From contig CAIVLG010000047.1 of the NCBI GenBank assembly GCA_903906695.1, positions 1-40,689 on the forward strand: a DNA stretch of 40,689 nt. The letters run 5' to 3'. The notes under the pieces were generated by a model that saw only the letters and a list, made by a program, of their open reading frames with translations, ran no database searches and was not told the origin of the DNA. Each line of letters opens with the position of its first letter. Position 1 is the stretch's first letter. Shown piece after piece: positions 8,244-19,596 of the stretch. A program made the translations under genes and the position numbers. The stretch is from an uncultured beta proteobacterium. GTDB taxonomy: Bacteria > Pseudomonadota > Gammaproteobacteria > Burkholderiales > Burkholderiaceae_C.

Positions 8244-8738
8244 TCAGAAGCGGTCTTGAATTGAAGGTGTCAGTGCCCTGATCAACTCCGGCAGGGAGGC
8301 GGCTGCGACTGACCGGCCCTCGCATAGCCCTTGCCTGGCCAGCGCAAGTGCATGCTTCGACGGAAGATTGTCGAGACTCTGCCACTGCGGGTCTGCGAGC
8401 ACTGACCACTTTGCGCCGGCGGAGGAGCGGGCATAAGTCTTGACTTCGCCCTTCGAGCATCGAATCCCTTCGTACATTGCGCTGATCGACCCTGTCGGGC
8501 TGATGGCCACGACCACATAGCGGACGATGCCGTCCGTTGTGATGGCCAGCGTTTGCGGATCAACACCGAACTTCAAGGAGACGTATTTCGGCATCTCGAT
8601 CGGAATCAGGCGTTTCACGTCGAAGGCCGGTGGCGCTGGTGTCTGGGACTCCTTCCAGCCGGAGTCGTTGGCGGACTGAGCAGCAACGCCGAGCGCTGCG
8701 AGTGCCAGCAGCACAGCTGCAAGTTTAGAGATTTCCAT
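8244..8738 (-). CDS. CNP1-like family secreted protein
   Basis: This 164-residue protein has a clear signal peptide ([17 protein letters not shown]...) with likely cleavage around Ala20-Gln21. The mature part ([40 protein letters not shown]) fits the CNP1-like family, a periplasmic family of unknown function found in betaproteobacteria. AGGAAA sits 5 nt before ATG 8738, which decides the start over upstream in-frame codons. The gene overlaps the end of rppH by 14 bp and is probably translated from the same mRNA. I see two cysteines in the mature part, at the GIRCSKGE and QGLCEGR positions, which may form a disulfide. Confidence 0.8.
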   Translation of the reverse strand: MEISKLAAVLLALAALGVAAQSANDSGWKESQTPAPPAFDVKRLIPIEMPKYVSLKFGVDPQTLAITTDGIVRYVVVAISPTGSISAMYEGIRCSKGEVKTYARSSAGAKWSVLADPQWQSLDNLPSKHALALARQGLCEGRSVAAASLPELIRALTPSIQDRF

Positions 8739-9375
8739 GCGTTTCCTGTGGCGCGTCAGAGGGCGGTCCGGTCTGGGGGTCATGTTCGAACGTGGCACCC
8801 GGTGACACAGCAAAACTGCCTTCTGGTCCGCTTTCGCGTTCTTGCAGCAGTTCTTGTTCGAGCGGCCGCATGCCTTGGCGCAGGAACCGGTTTCGGTATT
8901 CGTTACGCGGCAAATGGCGTGCCAGTTCGGTCAAGGCCATTTCGTAGACGCCACGTTTGAATTCGACCACCACGTCCAGTGGAACCCAATAGTCGTTCCA
9001 GCGCCAGGCGTCAAATTCCGGGTGGTCGGTGGCGCGCAGGTTCAAATCCCAGTCGTTACCGAGCAACTGAAGCAGGAACCAGATCTGTTTCTGGCCTTTG
9101 TAATGGCCACGCGCATCGCGGCGAATATATCTGTCTGGCACCTCGTAGCGCAACCAATCCCGGGTCCGGGCCAATATGCGAATATGCTCCCGATGGAGCC
9201 CCACCTCTTCGTGCAGTTCACGGACCATGGCCTGTTCAGGGGTTTCTCCCCGATCAATGCCACCCTGCGGAAACTGCCACGAGTGGGTACGTATTCGCTT
9301 GCCCCAGAACACCTGGTTCTTCTGGTTGAGCAGGATGATGCCGACGTTGGGCCGAAAGCCGTCCCGGTCAAGCAT
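8725..9375 (-). CDS. rppH: RNA pyrophosphohydrolase
   Basis: This Nudix enzyme removes pyrophosphate from the 5' end of triphosphorylated mRNA and so triggers RNase E decay. The N-terminus [17 protein letters not shown] and the complete Nudix box (38-60, GGIDRGE then RELHEEVGL) are typical. At 216 residues it is longer than E. coli RppH (176). The extra ~50 residues form a low-complexity acidic/Pro tail common in betaproteobacterial versions. ATG 9375 is preferred to the in-frame TTG two codons upstream. It heads the rppH-CNP1 pair and diverges from proS. Confidence 0.94.
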   Translation of the reverse strand: MLDRDGFRPNVGIILLNQKNQVFWGKRIRTHSWQFPQGGIDRGETPEQAMVRELHEEVGLHREHIRILARTRDWLRYEVPDRYIRRDARGHYKGQKQIWFLLQLLGNDWDLNLRATDHPEFDAWRWNDYWVPLDVVVEFKRGVYEMALTELARHLPRNEYRNRFLRQGMRPLEQELLQERESGPEGSFAVSPGATFEHDPQTGPPSDAPQETHGNL

Positions 9376-9466
9376 AATCAAACCCCAATTCTTAAACTGC
9401 GTCCATTATGCACAGCAAGCGCCATGGATCAAGAGGCGCAGCCCTTAGTTTTCTCAAAGTCCTGCC

Positions 9467-11209
<1,743 letters not shown>

Positions 11210-11220
11210 CATCGGTCGCC

Positions 11221-11841
11221 ATGCTTTCAAGGAGAACGGCGTCCTTGTCGATGTTGACGGGGTTGGCCCTGCTGTATCACGAGCCGTCGATGGCCGGCGC
11301 GCAGATCGAGGAGCCGCTGGTGGATTCGGTGCGATCAGCCTTGAGCGCTCAGATTGCCTACGATGCACCACCTCGGCAAGAGGAATTTGCCGACACCGCA
11401 TCGCGTGTGCGCTATTTGCGCTGGCTAGGGACCATGAGTGACCGCCTGAAGCGTCGCAAGACTGATCTCATCACTCTCAGGGAGCGGCAGGAGTTCTTGG
11501 AAAATGTTTGGTATGACAGCAAGCGCGCCGGTCTAGACACCGCACTTGTACTAGGCCTGATTCAGGTGGAAAGCGGTTTCCGCAAATTTGCTGTGTCCAG
11601 TGCAGGCGCGCGCGGCTACATGCAGGTAATGCCATTCTGGATGCGCCTGATTGGCGATGGTGATGCAAGCAAACTTACGCAAATGCAGGTCAACCTCCGC
11701 TTTGGCTGTGTCATCCTGCGTCACTATCTGGACCGGGAACAAGGTGATTTGTTTCTGGCATTGGGGCGCTACAACGGATCGCGCGGCAAAGCCCCATACC
11801 CGAACGCTGTACTCGGTGCCAAGAAGCAATGGGAAACTTGA
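11221..11841 (+). CDS. Lytic transglycosylase (SLT domain), secreted
   Basis: This 206-residue peptidoglycan-cleaving enzyme has a signal sequence (1-~26, ending SMAGA). A helical linker is followed by a Slt70-like catalytic domain with catalytic Glu117 in QVESGF, then SSAGARGYMQVMPFW and, near the end, GRYNGSRGKAPYP. It is a short single-domain version without LysM or other wall-binding parts. It lies 11 bp after proS and ends 8 bp before the end of convergent grxD. It probably works in the periplasm in wall turnover. I cannot assign a specific mlt name. Confidence 0.88.
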   Translation: MLSRRTASLSMLTGLALLYHEPSMAGAQIEEPLVDSVRSALSAQIAYDAPPRQEEFADTASRVRYLRWLGTMSDRLKRRKTDLITLRERQEFLENVWYDSKRAGLDTALVLGLIQVESGFRKFAVSSAGARGYMQVMPFWMRLIGDGDASKLTQMQVNLRFGCVILRHYLDREQGDLFLALGRYNGSRGKAPYPNAVLGAKKQWET

Positions 11842-11849
11842 TACCTCCC

Positions 11850-12164
11850 TCAACTGAACAGCTTCTTCAACTCCCCGCTTTCGAACATCTCCATCATGAT
11901 GTCAGAGCCACCAATGAACTCGCCTCTGATGTAGAGCTGAGGAATGGTGGGCCAATTGCTGTACTGCTTGATGCCGGAGCGAATGGCATCGTCTTCAAGC
12001 ACGTTCAGTGTCTTCACCGTCTTCAGATCAACGCCGCAGGCCTCCAGGATCTGAATTGCACGCCCTGAAAAACCGCATTGAGGAAAGCTGGCGCTGCCTT
12101 TCATGAACAGAACGACCGGATTTGATTTAACCAGTTCGTCAATGCGTTGTTGAGTGTCCGTCAT
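11850..12164 (-). CDS. grxD: Monothiol glutaredoxin, Grx4 (CGFS) type
   Basis: This 104-residue protein has the signature CGFS (Cys30) in FPQCGFSGRA, Lys22 for glutathione, the TIPQLYI cis-Pro loop and GGSDIMMEM. Family members coordinate a [2Fe-2S] cluster as glutathione-linked dimers, or with BolA, and pass Fe-S clusters to apoproteins. A cluster-rich complex I in the same window is an obvious possible client, though that link is inference. AAGGA precedes ATG 12164. It diverges from tsaD. Confidence 0.95.
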   Translation of the reverse strand: MTDTQQRIDELVKSNPVVLFMKGSASFPQCGFSGRAIQILEACGVDLKTVKTLNVLEDDAIRSGIKQYSNWPTIPQLYIRGEFIGGSDIMMEMFESGELKKLFS

Positions 12165-12193
12165 AGTCCAATTCCTTGTGCGTTAAGGCTTCA

Positions 12194-12223
12194 ATTATTC
12201 CATCTTCGGGGTCGGTCTGCCAA
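12194..12223 (-). promoter_or_regulatory. Sigma70-type promoter of grxD
   Basis: The minus strand has TTGGCA (12223-12218), an 18-bp spacer and AATAAT (12199-12194). Each box differs from consensus at one base. It predicts a ~22-nt leader. Confidence 0.55.
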
Positions 12224-12280
12224 AGCCGCAATGACTTGACCTTTGTTTCGCGGGGGAAGCATCCCCTAAACTCCATGCTC

Positions 12281-13354
12281 ATGAAGAATGGGACCTTGGT
12301 GTTGGGCTTTGAATCTTCATGCGACGAGACTGGTGTGGCGCTGGTTGAAACGCGTGCTGGGCAACTGCCCGTTCTGCTGGCACATGCGCTTCATAGTCAG
12401 GTTGAGATGCACAGCGCTTACGGCGGGGTGGTGCCCGAGTTGGCCAGTCGCGACCATATTCGCCGCGTCTTGCCATTGACGAAGCAGGTGTTGGCCGATG
12501 CCCGACGGGATTTGGCCGAGGTCGATGTGCTGGCATTCACGCGTGGCCCGGGTCTGGCGGGAGCCTTGCTGGTTGGATCGGGTGTTGCCTGTGCGCTGGC
12601 GGCAGCGTTGGGCAGGCCGGTGCTTGGTGTGCACCACCTCGAAGGCCATTTGTTGTCACCGTTCTTGAGCAGAGACCCACCTCAGTTCCCGTTTGTCGCA
12701 TTGCTGGTGTCCGGCGGGCACACGCAATTGATGCAGGTGGACGGGGTTGGACGCTATTCGCTGCTGGGCGAGACAATCGATGATGCCGCTGGTGAAGCCT
12801 TTGACAAATCAGCCAAGTTGCTGGGTCTGGCCTATCCGGGTGGGCCGGCCTTGGCGCGTCTGGCCGAGCAGGGCGATCCTTCAGCCTTCAATTTGCCGCG
12901 GCCCTTGCTGAAAAGCGGCGATCTTGATTTTTCGTTCGCGGGTCTGAAGACGGCCGTCATGATGCAAGCCAAGAAGCTTGCGCTTGGCGCGAGCTGTGCC
13001 GTTGAAGCCTTACCCGCAAAGGTGTTGTCCGATCTTGCGGCCGCGACCCAGGCAGCGATCGTCGATGTGCTGGTGAAGAAGGCGTTGACGGCAGTGTCGC
13101 AAACCGGGTTGACCCGGCTGGTGGTGGCGGGTGGTGTCGGCGCCAACCGCGTTTTGCGAGAGCACCTCGACGCAGCCTGCGCAGCAGCGCGGGTGCGCGT
13201 GCACTATCCGGAATTGCAGCTGTGCACCGACAACGGTGCCATGATTGCGATGGCGGCCGCTATGCGGCTGCAATCGGGCCAGCAGGCTGCCAGCCTGGAG
13301 TATGCCTTCGACGTCAAACCACGCTGGCCTCTGGAGGACATTGGAATCAGTTGA
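12281..13354 (+). CDS. tsaD: tRNA N6-adenosine threonylcarbamoyltransferase
   Basis: With TsaB/TsaE partners this enzyme transfers threonylcarbamoyl from TC-AMP to A37 of ANN-decoding tRNAs. The N-terminal [11 protein letters not shown] is the ASKHA nucleotide fold. HHLEGH supplies metal ligands H119 and H123. [30 protein letters not shown] and the late CTDNGAM complete the family set. From ATG 12281 it is 357 residues. ATG 12275, two codons earlier, is equally possible, and neither has a clear Shine-Dalgarno. Its end overlaps the end of convergent hsp20 by 8 bp. Confidence 0.96.
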   Translation: MKNGTLVLGFESSCDETGVALVETRAGQLPVLLAHALHSQVEMHSAYGGVVPELASRDHIRRVLPLTKQVLADARRDLAEVDVLAFTRGPGLAGALLVGSGVACALAAALGRPVLGVHHLEGHLLSPFLSRDPPQFPFVALLVSGGHTQLMQVDGVGRYSLLGETIDDAAGEAFDKSAKLLGLAYPGGPALARLAEQGDPSAFNLPRPLLKSGDLDFSFAGLKTAVMMQAKKLALGASCAVEALPAKVLSDLAAATQAAIVDVLVKKALTAVSQTGLTRLVVAGGVGANRVLREHLDAACAAARVRVHYPELQLCTDNGAMIAMAAAMRLQSGQQAASLEYAFDVKPRWPLEDIGIS

Positions 13355-13724
13355 TGGTCAAAGCATTAACCCGGCTTGCCGGAGGCTGTTTGCCGAGTTT
13401 GAGCGTCAGCACACCGTTTTCCAACTTGGCCTCGCTGCTGCCGACGTCAATGCTCTGCGGCAATTCGTAGGCGACTTTGTACTGGCGCGCAGAGTCTTGC
13501 TTGCTCTCGATGCGAACAATGCCGCCTTCGATGCCAATATTCAACTGTTCTTTGGCGATGCCGGGAACATCGAAGCTCAGCGTGTAAAACTTTTCGTCCT
13601 GGGAGATCGTGCAAGACTTTTGCTGCCCTGCGCATGGTATTTCAGTCAGGAATCGTTCAAGTGAACGAACAGCCGGCGAATAAACAGAATGGCGAAAGCC
13701 GAGAGGGGTGGTGGCAAATAACAT
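13347..13724 (-). CDS. Small heat-shock protein, Hsp20 family
   Basis: This 125-residue protein has an alpha-crystallin domain (~35-115) containing [26 protein letters not shown] and the conserved [11 protein letters not shown]. The C-terminal NALTIN may serve as the I-x-I-like oligomer contact. Such proteins hold unfolding proteins for refolding by DnaK/ClpB. The start is ATG 13724 because AGGAG lies at good spacing. An upstream in-frame ATG has none. The N-terminal region is short and has two cysteines (IPC, KSC). A hairpin presents the AGGA in its loop. Confidence 0.9.
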   Translation of the reverse strand: MLFATTPLGFRHSVYSPAVRSLERFLTEIPCAGQQKSCTISQDEKFYTLSFDVPGIAKEQLNIGIEGGIVRIESKQDSARQYKVAYELPQSIDVGSSEAKLENGVLTLKLGKQPPASRVNALTIN

Positions 13725-13727
13725 GGG

Positions 13728-13741
13728 GTAACTCCTATTAC
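13728..13741 (-). promoter_or_regulatory. Hairpin around the hsp20 ribosome binding site
   Basis: On the minus strand GTAAT (13741-13737) can pair with GTTAC (13732-13728), leaving AGGA in the loop, directly before ATG 13724. A weak stem at this place could act as a temperature switch, but it is short and the idea is untested. Confidence 0.3.
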
Positions 13742-13969
13742 ACTGCGCGACGTTCAACATGAAGCGCCGCCTGACTTCAATCTGCTTGCGAAGCAGGCGT
13801 TTTCAAGAGAAGTGTTGTGATGTTTATTCTTTTCGGCAAGGCCTTGAAATTGGCGTTTGTGGCGCTACTTCTTCGCACTCTGACCGGTGTCCGCACCATT
13901 CAGTGCCCACCATACCTGCCGTGACCAGGGCGCTGTAAAGTCATCAACCTAGGCCGAGTTTGTCCCGCT

Positions 13970-15118
13970 ATGCGAAAAGTCATCCAGAACCTTGAAGAAT
14001 CCAAAATTCGTGAAGTCGCCAATGCAGGATTAGGCCGCAGCGATGTGTTGGCATTCTGGTTTGGCGAAAGCGATGAGTCCACTCCCGATTTCATTCGACA
14101 GGCTGCAATCGAGTCTCTGCTGCGCGGTGAGACCTTCTATTCGCACAACTTGGGGCTGCCTGAGTTGCGCGAAGCCATAGCGAGCTACATGAGTGCGCGT
14201 CACGGTCGGATCGGCGTCGATCGTGTTGCCGTTACCAGCGGCGGTGTCAATGCCCTGATGCTGGCGGTGCAGCAGTTGGTGGATGCAGGCGACGAAGTGG
14301 TCGCAGTAACACCGGTTTGGCCCAATCTGACAGCGCAACCGGCGATCATGGGAGCACGCGTCAAATGTGTCGCCCTGCGGCCGGTCGATGGTGTGTGGAC
14401 TCTCGATATGAGTGCACTGCTGACGGTCGTCACGTCGGCCACCAGGGTCTTGATCATCAATGCGCCGAACAATCCGACCGGCTGGACGCTCAGCAGAACT
14501 GAGCAGCAGACGATACTGGACCATTGCCGTGCCACGGGTACCTGGATATTGGCGGATGAAGTGTACGAGCGGCTTTACTTCGAGCCTTCGGTAAACGCTT
14601 GCGCGCCCAGTTTTCTGGATGTTGCTGCGCCCGATGATCGACTGGTTGTGGTGCAGAGTTTTTCCAAGAGCTTTCTGATGACGGGCTGGCGTCTGGGATG
14701 GCTGGTGATGCCGGCGATGATGACACCACACATGGGCAAATTGATTGAGTTCAACACCTCATGCGCCAGCGTCTTCACGCAGCGGGCGGCTCTGGTGGCG
14801 TTGGAGCGAAGCGACGAGGTGACGCCCCAGGTCGTGCGCCACCTGAAAGTTTGCCGTGACACCTTGGTTCCCCTTTTGCAGGCCATCGCAGGGGTTGAAG
14901 TAGCGTCGCCGCGCGGCGGCATGTACGCATTTTTCAGGCTGCCGGGCCTGGACGATTCGCTGCTAAGCGCTAAACGGTTGGTGCTGGAAGCTGGCTTGGG
15001 ACTGGCGCCGGGCGATGCCTTCGGTTCCGAGGCACGTGGCTGGCTGCGTTGGTGCTTTGCTTCGAAGGACACGCAGCGTCTGGTGCAAGGCGTCGAGCGG
15101 CTGCGAAAGTGGCTATAA
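13970..15118 (+). CDS. PLP-dependent aminotransferase, class I/II
   Basis: This 382-residue fold-type I aminotransferase has the substrate/phosphate motifs YSHNLGLPELREAI, NAPNNPTG (164-171), D196 and Y199 in ADEVYERLYF, and the Schiff-base Lys233 in SFSKSFLMTGWR. The late LRWCF segment carries the carboxylate-binding Arg. It belongs to the aspartate/aromatic aminotransferase superfamily. The amino acid it prefers cannot be read from the sequence, and its monocistronic setting gives no pathway hint. No strong Shine-Dalgarno is visible. Its stop codon overlaps the rpsO -10 box. Confidence 0.9.
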   Translation: MRKVIQNLEESKIREVANAGLGRSDVLAFWFGESDESTPDFIRQAAIESLLRGETFYSHNLGLPELREAIASYMSARHGRIGVDRVAVTSGGVNALMLAVQQLVDAGDEVVAVTPVWPNLTAQPAIMGARVKCVALRPVDGVWTLDMSALLTVVTSATRVLIINAPNNPTGWTLSRTEQQTILDHCRATGTWILADEVYERLYFEPSVNACAPSFLDVAAPDDRLVVVQSFSKSFLMTGWRLGWLVMPAMMTPHMGKLIEFNTSCASVFTQRAALVALERSDEVTPQVVRHLKVCRDTLVPLLQAIAGVEVASPRGGMYAFFRLPGLDDSLLSAKRLVLEAGLGLAPGDAFGSEARGWLRWCFASKDTQRLVQGVERLRKWL

Positions 15119-15119
15119 T
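15114..15119 (+). promoter_or_regulatory. -10 element for rpsO
   Basis: A perfect TATAAT overlaps the stop codon of the aminotransferase gene. No good -35 is visible. Transcription would begin near 15126, giving a leader of ~77 nt that contains the hairpin at 15149-15175. Confidence 0.5.
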
Positions 15120-15148
15120 CCACACGCTTTGCACACTGTACAAGCGCA

Positions 15149-15175
15149 CGTCAGGGGCAGTTCCAGCGCCTGACG
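15149..15175 (+). promoter_or_regulatory. rpsO leader hairpin, possible S15 autoregulatory site
   Basis: CGTCAGG (15149-15155) pairs perfectly with CCTGACG (15169-15175) around a 13-base loop, 27 nt before the rpsO ATG. S15 represses its own mRNA through leader structures in several bacteria. Equivalence here is inference. Confidence 0.4.
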
Positions 15176-15202
15176 CAAGTTCTCAATCACACAGGAAATA
15201 AC

Positions 15203-15469
15203 ATGATCGCATCCAGTATCAAGGCAGCTGTTGTCAAGGACAACGCTCGCCAGGCCGGTGACACAGGCAGCCCCGAAGTTCAAGTCGCGCTGCTGACCGC
15301 CCGTATTAACGAACTCACTCCCCACTTCAAGACCCACGCGAAAGACCACCATGGTCGCCGTGGCTTGTTGCGCATGGTGAGCCGCCGCCGCAAGTTGTTG
15401 GACTATCTGAAGTCCAAAGACGCCGACCGCTATACCGCCTTGATTACCAAACTGGGTTTACGCAAGTAA
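15203..15469 (+). CDS. rpsO: 30S ribosomal protein S15
   Basis: This 88-residue protein is close to E. coli S15 (89). It contains the [14 protein letters not shown] segment, the H[24 protein letters not shown] 16S/23S-contact helices in conserved order, and ends LGLRK. CAGGA lies before ATG 15203. It is followed by a strong terminator and then pnp, the classic rpsO-pnp arrangement. Confidence 0.98.
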   Translation: MIASSIKAAVVKDNARQAGDTGSPEVQVALLTARINELTPHFKTHAKDHHGRRGLLRMVSRRRKLLDYLKSKDADRYTALITKLGLRK

Positions 15470-15488
15470 GCGTCGACTGAATGATGAG

Positions 15489-15522
15489 CGCCTGAGTTAG
15501 GTTACTAGCTCAGGCGTTTTTT
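15489..15522 (+). terminator. Intrinsic terminator after rpsO
   Basis: CGCCTGAG (15489-15496) pairs with CTCAGGCG (15509-15516) and is followed by TTTTTT. It lies 20 nt past the stop. As in E. coli, pnp would be reached by read-through or by its own promoter. Confidence 0.85.
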
Positions 15523-15554
15523 ACTTCGGAGCAGGCAAGAACGGAGCGAAGCTG

Positions 15555-15598
15555 TGTCATTCCAGAGCAATTCAAACAAGAGTTTCTCTGGAATGGCA
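15555..15598 (+). promoter_or_regulatory. pnp leader stem-loop (candidate RNase III site)
   Basis: A 13-bp stem with one G-U pair (TGTCATTCCAGAG at 15555-15567 with CTCTGGAATGGCA at 15586-15598) and an 18-base loop lies 72 nt before the pnp start. The E. coli pnp leader has a long stem cut by RNase III through which PNPase controls its own mRNA. The location matches, the function is inferred. Confidence 0.5.
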
Positions 15599-15670
15599 TC
15601 GTGTTCTGTGACGCCGAATCCGGGCTCTGGCGAAGTGGCCTGCACTTCCCGAATTGACCAGGAGAAATAG

Positions 15671-17794
15671 ATGAGTATTTTCAACAAAGTAAGCAAGACC
15701 TTTCAATGGGGTCAGCACAAGGTAACCATGGAAACCGGCGAAATTGCGCGTCAGGCCAACGGTGCCGTGCTGCTGGATATGGAAGGCACGGTGGTGTTGG
15801 CCACTGTGGTTGGCAAGACCGAAGGAAAGGCCGGTCAGGACTTCTTTCCGCTGACCGTCGACTACCTTGAAAAGACCTACGCGGCCGGCAAGATTCCCGG
15901 CAGTTTCTTCAAGCGGGAAGGGCGCCCCAGCGAGTTTGAAACGTTGACCAGTCGTTTGATCGATCGCCCCATCCGGCCCCTGTTTCCGGAAGGTTTTTTC
16001 AATGAAGTGCATGTGGTTGTGCACACGCTGTCGCTGAACCCCGAGGTCGATGCAGACATCGCTGCCATGATTGCTACCAGCGCTGCGCTGTCGGTCAGCG
16101 GCATCCCGTTCAGCGGCCCGATCGGCGCTGCCCGTGTCGGCTACATCAATGGCGAGTATGTGCTCAATCCCGGACAAACCGCGCGCAAAGAGTCGGTGCT
16201 GGAACTGGTGGTGGCGGGTACCGAAGCGGCTGTGTTGATGGTCGAGTCGGAGGCCAAGCAACTGTCTGAGGAAATCATGCTGGGGGCTGTTGTTTACGGT
16301 CATGAGCAAGGCAATATCGCGATCAATGCGATCCATGAACTGGTGCGCGATGCTGGCAAACCAGTGTGGGACTGGAAAGCGCCCGCCAAGGATGAGCCCC
16401 TGATTGCCAAGGTCGGCGCATTGGCCAATGACAAACTGGCCGCGGCCTACCAGATTCGCAACAAGCAGGCGCGCACGCAGGCCTGTCGCGCCGCCTATGC
16501 CGACGTGATGAGTGCATTGAAGGCGGACGCTGTGGTGTTCGACGCCGTCAAGGTCGAAGGCATGCTGTTCGACATCGAGGCGCGCCTTGTTCGCGGCCAG
16601 ATTCTGGCCGGCGAGCCACGCATCGACGGCCGTGATACACGCACCGTGCGACCGATCGAAATCCGCAATTCGGTACTGCCGCGCACACATGGCTCGGCCC
16701 TGTTTACACGTGGCGAAACCCAAGCACTGGTGGTGACGACTCTGGGTACGGAGCGCGACGCACAACGCATCGATGCGCTGTCCGGCGACTACGAAGAACG
16801 GTTCATGCTGCACTACAACATGCCTCCGTTCGCCACCGGCGAGACCGGTCGTGTCGGCACCCCCAAGCGGCGCGAAATCGGCCATGGCCGTCTGGCCAAG
16901 CGTGCTTTGGTGGCCGTCCTGCCAAGCAAGGAAGATTTTCCCTACACCATGCGTGTGGTATCGGAGATTACCGAATCGAATGGCTCTTCTTCGATGGCAT
17001 CGGTTTGCGGCGGTTGCCTGTCGCTAATGGACGCCGGCGTACCGGTCAAGGCGCATGTCGCGGGCATCGCCATGGGGCTGATCAAGGAAGAAAACCGTTT
17101 TGCGGTTCTGACCGACATACTTGGCGACGAAGATCACCTAGGTGACATGGATTTCAAGGTTGCCGGCACCACCAACGGCATCACCGCACTGCAGATGGAC
17201 ATCAAGATCCAGGGCATTACCAAAGAGATCATGCAGGTCGCACTGGCGCAGGCCAAGGAAGCACGCATGCACATCCTGGGCAAGATGCAGGAAGCGATGG
17301 CCGAGGCGAAGACAGAAGTCTCCAATTTCGCGCCGCGTCTGTTCACCATGAAGATCAATCCCGAGAAGATTCGCGATGTGATCGGCAAGGGTGGTGCGGT
17401 CATTCGTGCGCTGACTGAAGAGACTGGCACGCAGATCAATATCGAGGAAGACGGCACCATCACGATTGCGTCGGCGGACCCGGCCAAGGCCGAAGAAGCC
17501 AAGCGCCGTATCGAGCAGATTACGGCGGAAGTTGAAATTGGCAAGATCTACGAAGGTCCGATCACCAAGATCCTTGACTTCGGTGCATTGGTCAATCTGC
17601 TGCCCGGCAAGGATGGCTTGCTGCACATCAGCCAGATCGCACATGAGCGCGTCGAGAAAGTCTCCGACTACCTGACTGAAGGCCAGATCGTGCGCGTCAA
17701 AGTCATGGAAACCGACGAGAAAGGCCGCATCAAATTGTCGATGAAGGTGTTGCTTGATCGCCCCTCACAGAATGGCTCGGATCAGCAAGCTTGA
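15671..17794 (+). CDS. pnp: Polyribonucleotide nucleotidyltransferase (PNPase)
   Basis: This 707-residue 3'-5' phosphorolytic RNase is a trimer and part of the RNA degradosome in many bacteria. Two RNase PH domains (~10-230 and ~315-545) flank an all-helical linker. The second core carries the catalytic region with [18 protein letters not shown]. The KH domain ([13 protein letters not shown] loop) and S1 domain ([18 protein letters not shown] to IKLSMK) follow. AGGAG lies 9 nt before the ATG. The next gene starts 32 bp after the stop. Confidence 0.98.
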   Translation: MSIFNKVSKTFQWGQHKVTMETGEIARQANGAVLLDMEGTVVLATVVGKTEGKAGQDFFPLTVDYLEKTYAAGKIPGSFFKREGRPSEFETLTSRLIDRPIRPLFPEGFFNEVHVVVHTLSLNPEVDADIAAMIATSAALSVSGIPFSGPIGAARVGYINGEYVLNPGQTARKESVLELVVAGTEAAVLMVESEAKQLSEEIMLGAVVYGHEQGNIAINAIHELVRDAGKPVWDWKAPAKDEPLIAKVGALANDKLAAAYQIRNKQARTQACRAAYADVMSALKADAVVFDAVKVEGMLFDIEARLVRGQILAGEPRIDGRDTRTVRPIEIRNSVLPRTHGSALFTRGETQALVVTTLGTERDAQRIDALSGDYEERFMLHYNMPPFATGETGRVGTPKRREIGHGRLAKRALVAVLPSKEDFPYTMRVVSEITESNGSSSMASVCGGCLSLMDAGVPVKAHVAGIAMGLIKEENRFAVLTDILGDEDHLGDMDFKVAGTTNGITALQMDIKIQGITKEIMQVALAQAKEARMHILGKMQEAMAEAKTEVSNFAPRLFTMKINPEKIRDVIGKGGAVIRALTEETGTQINIEEDGTITIASADPAKAEEAKRRIEQITAEVEIGKIYEGPITKILDFGALVNLLPGKDGLLHISQIAHERVEKVSDYLTEGQIVRVKVMETDEKGRIKLSMKVLLDRPSQNGSDQQA

Positions 17795-17826
17795 AAACCG
17801 ACACTGGCAGTGAACTTGAGACCAGC

Positions 17827-18822
17827 ATGAAAGCGATTGAGATCACCGCTTTTGGGGGGCCTGAAGTACTGCATCAGGGTGAGCGTCCAATGCCGGCACC
17901 GGGCGCTGGCGAGTTGCTGATTCGCGTCTCGGCCAGTGGCGTCAATCGACCCGATGTGTTGCAGCGCCTGGGGCATTATCCGGTGCCACCGGGCGCCTCC
18001 GACATTCCAGGCCTGGAGGTCGCTGGCGTGATTGAGCAGGGCGCTGCCGGTGAACTGGCTGACGCCGGCTTCAAACTCGGTGATCGTGTCTGTGCCCTGG
18101 TTGCAGGGGGCGGCTACGCCGAGTTCTGCGTTGCGCCCGTGGGCCAGTGTCTGCCAATACCCAAGGGGCTGAGCGATGTCGAGGCAGCCTCACTGCCAGA
18201 GACCTTTTTTACGGTCTGGAGCAATCTGTTCGACCGTGCCCGACTGCAAAAGGGCGAGACGCTGCTGGTGCAGGGCGGCAGTAGCGGCATTGGCGTGACC
18301 GCGATCCAGTTGGCCAAAGCAATGGGTGTGCGGGTCATTGCGACGGCCGGCAGCGATGAGAAATGTGCTGCGTGTGTGGCGCTGGGCGCCGACCATGGCA
18401 TCAATTACAAGACGCACGATTTTCGGGCGGAGGTCATGCGCTTGACGCTGGGGCAGGGCGTTGATGTGATTCTCGATATGGTTGCAGGCGCTTATGTGGC
18501 CAGGGAAGTTGAGTGCTTAAGTGAAGACGGTCGCTTGGTCATCATCGCGGTGCAGGGTGGCATCAAGAGTGAGATCAACGCCGGTCTGATTTTGCGGCGA
18601 CGACTCACCGTGACGGGTTCGACGCTGCGACCCAGACCGATCGCTTTCAAGCAGGCGATCGTGCAAGCCTGTCTGAAGAATGTCTGGCCATTGATCGAGT
18701 CTGGCAGTATCAGGCCCGTCATTTACAGGACTTACGCGGCGTCCGACGCGGCGCAGGCGCATGCCTTGATGGAGTCCAATTTGCATATCGGGAAGATTGT
18801 TTTGACCTGGGGTTCGGCATGA
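17827..18822 (+). CDS. PIG3-family NAD(P)H quinone oxidoreductase
   Basis: This 331-residue medium-chain dehydrogenase/reductase is of the zinc-free quinone oxidoreductase type. A GroES-like N-terminal domain ([15 protein letters not shown] to ~120) is followed by a Rossmann domain with the NADPH motif GGSSGIG (150-156). The zinc-binding cysteines of alcohol dehydrogenases are absent. Members reduce quinones or enones with NADPH. The true substrate is unknown. ATG 17827 gives the family's usual start, and an in-frame TTG at 17791 overlaps pnp. The stop overlaps the tpiA start by 4 bp (ATGA), so it is translationally coupled to tpiA. Confidence 0.9.
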   Translation: MKAIEITAFGGPEVLHQGERPMPAPGAGELLIRVSASGVNRPDVLQRLGHYPVPPGASDIPGLEVAGVIEQGAAGELADAGFKLGDRVCALVAGGGYAEFCVAPVGQCLPIPKGLSDVEAASLPETFFTVWSNLFDRARLQKGETLLVQGGSSGIGVTAIQLAKAMGVRVIATAGSDEKCAACVALGADHGINYKTHDFRAEVMRLTLGQGVDVILDMVAGAYVAREVECLSEDGRLVIIAVQGGIKSEINAGLILRRRLTVTGSTLRPRPIAFKQAIVQACLKNVWPLIESGSIRPVIYRTYAASDAAQAHALMESNLHIGKIVLTWGSA

Positions 18823-19562
18823 AGAAGAAGTTGATTGCAGGCAACTGGAAAATGAACGGCAGTCTGGCCGCCAACGAAGCTCTGATCAAGACTCTGTTGG
18901 CCGGCCTGCAAACGCCAGCATGTCAGGTCGCCTTGTGCGTACCTGCGATCTATCTGGCTCAATGCCAAACTCTGTTGAGCGCAAGCAGCATCGATCTGGG
19001 TTCGCAGGACGTGTCCGAGCACGAGCTTGGCGCCTTCACGGGTGAAATTTCAAGCGCTATGCTGCGCGAGTTTGGCGTGCGCTATGCGTTGGTGGGCCAC
19101 TCGGAGCGACGTCAATATCACCTGGAGAGCGACGCCGCCGTGGCACTGAAGGCGCAGCGCGCGCTGGCCGGCGGTGTCACGCCAATCGTATGCGTCGGTG
19201 AAACCCTGGCCGAACGCGAGGCGGGCAGGACCGAGGACGTGGTCCGGCGTCAGCTGGCAGCGGTCATTCACAGCAACGGCCATTGCATCAGCGAGATCGT
19301 GGTGGCCTACGAGCCCGTGTGGGCGATTGGAACCGGAAAAACGGCCACTACCGACCAAGCGCAGCAGGTTCATGCGGTGCTGCGGGCGCAGCTCAACGCG
19401 GCGTCGCCACTGGCCGATCGCATTCAAATTCTTTACGGCGGCAGCATGAATGCGGCCAATGCGGCGCAATTGCTGGCGCAGCCCGACATCGATGGCGGCC
19501 TGGTTGGCGGCGCGTCGCTGAAGGCGGCGGATTTCTTGTCAATTATCGCTTCGGTCCATTGA
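18819..19562 (+). CDS. tpiA: Triosephosphate isomerase
   Basis: This 247-residue TIM barrel interconverts dihydroxyacetone phosphate and glyceraldehyde 3-phosphate. The active-site residues are present: N9 and K11 (AGNWKMNG), H94 (VGHSERR), E165 ([12 protein letters not shown]), and the phosphate-binding YGGS and GGLVGGASL loops. It starts within the end of the quinone oxidoreductase gene and is followed by secG after 34 bp. Confidence 0.98.
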   Translation: MKKKLIAGNWKMNGSLAANEALIKTLLAGLQTPACQVALCVPAIYLAQCQTLLSASSIDLGSQDVSEHELGAFTGEISSAMLREFGVRYALVGHSERRQYHLESDAAVALKAQRALAGGVTPIVCVGETLAEREAGRTEDVVRRQLAAVIHSNGHCISEIVVAYEPVWAIGTGKTATTDQAQQVHAVLRAQLNAASPLADRIQILYGGSMNAANAAQLLAQPDIDGGLVGGASLKAADFLSIIASVH

Positions 19563-19596
19563 AGCGTCGACGATTGCATATTCAGGAGTTGTGTCA

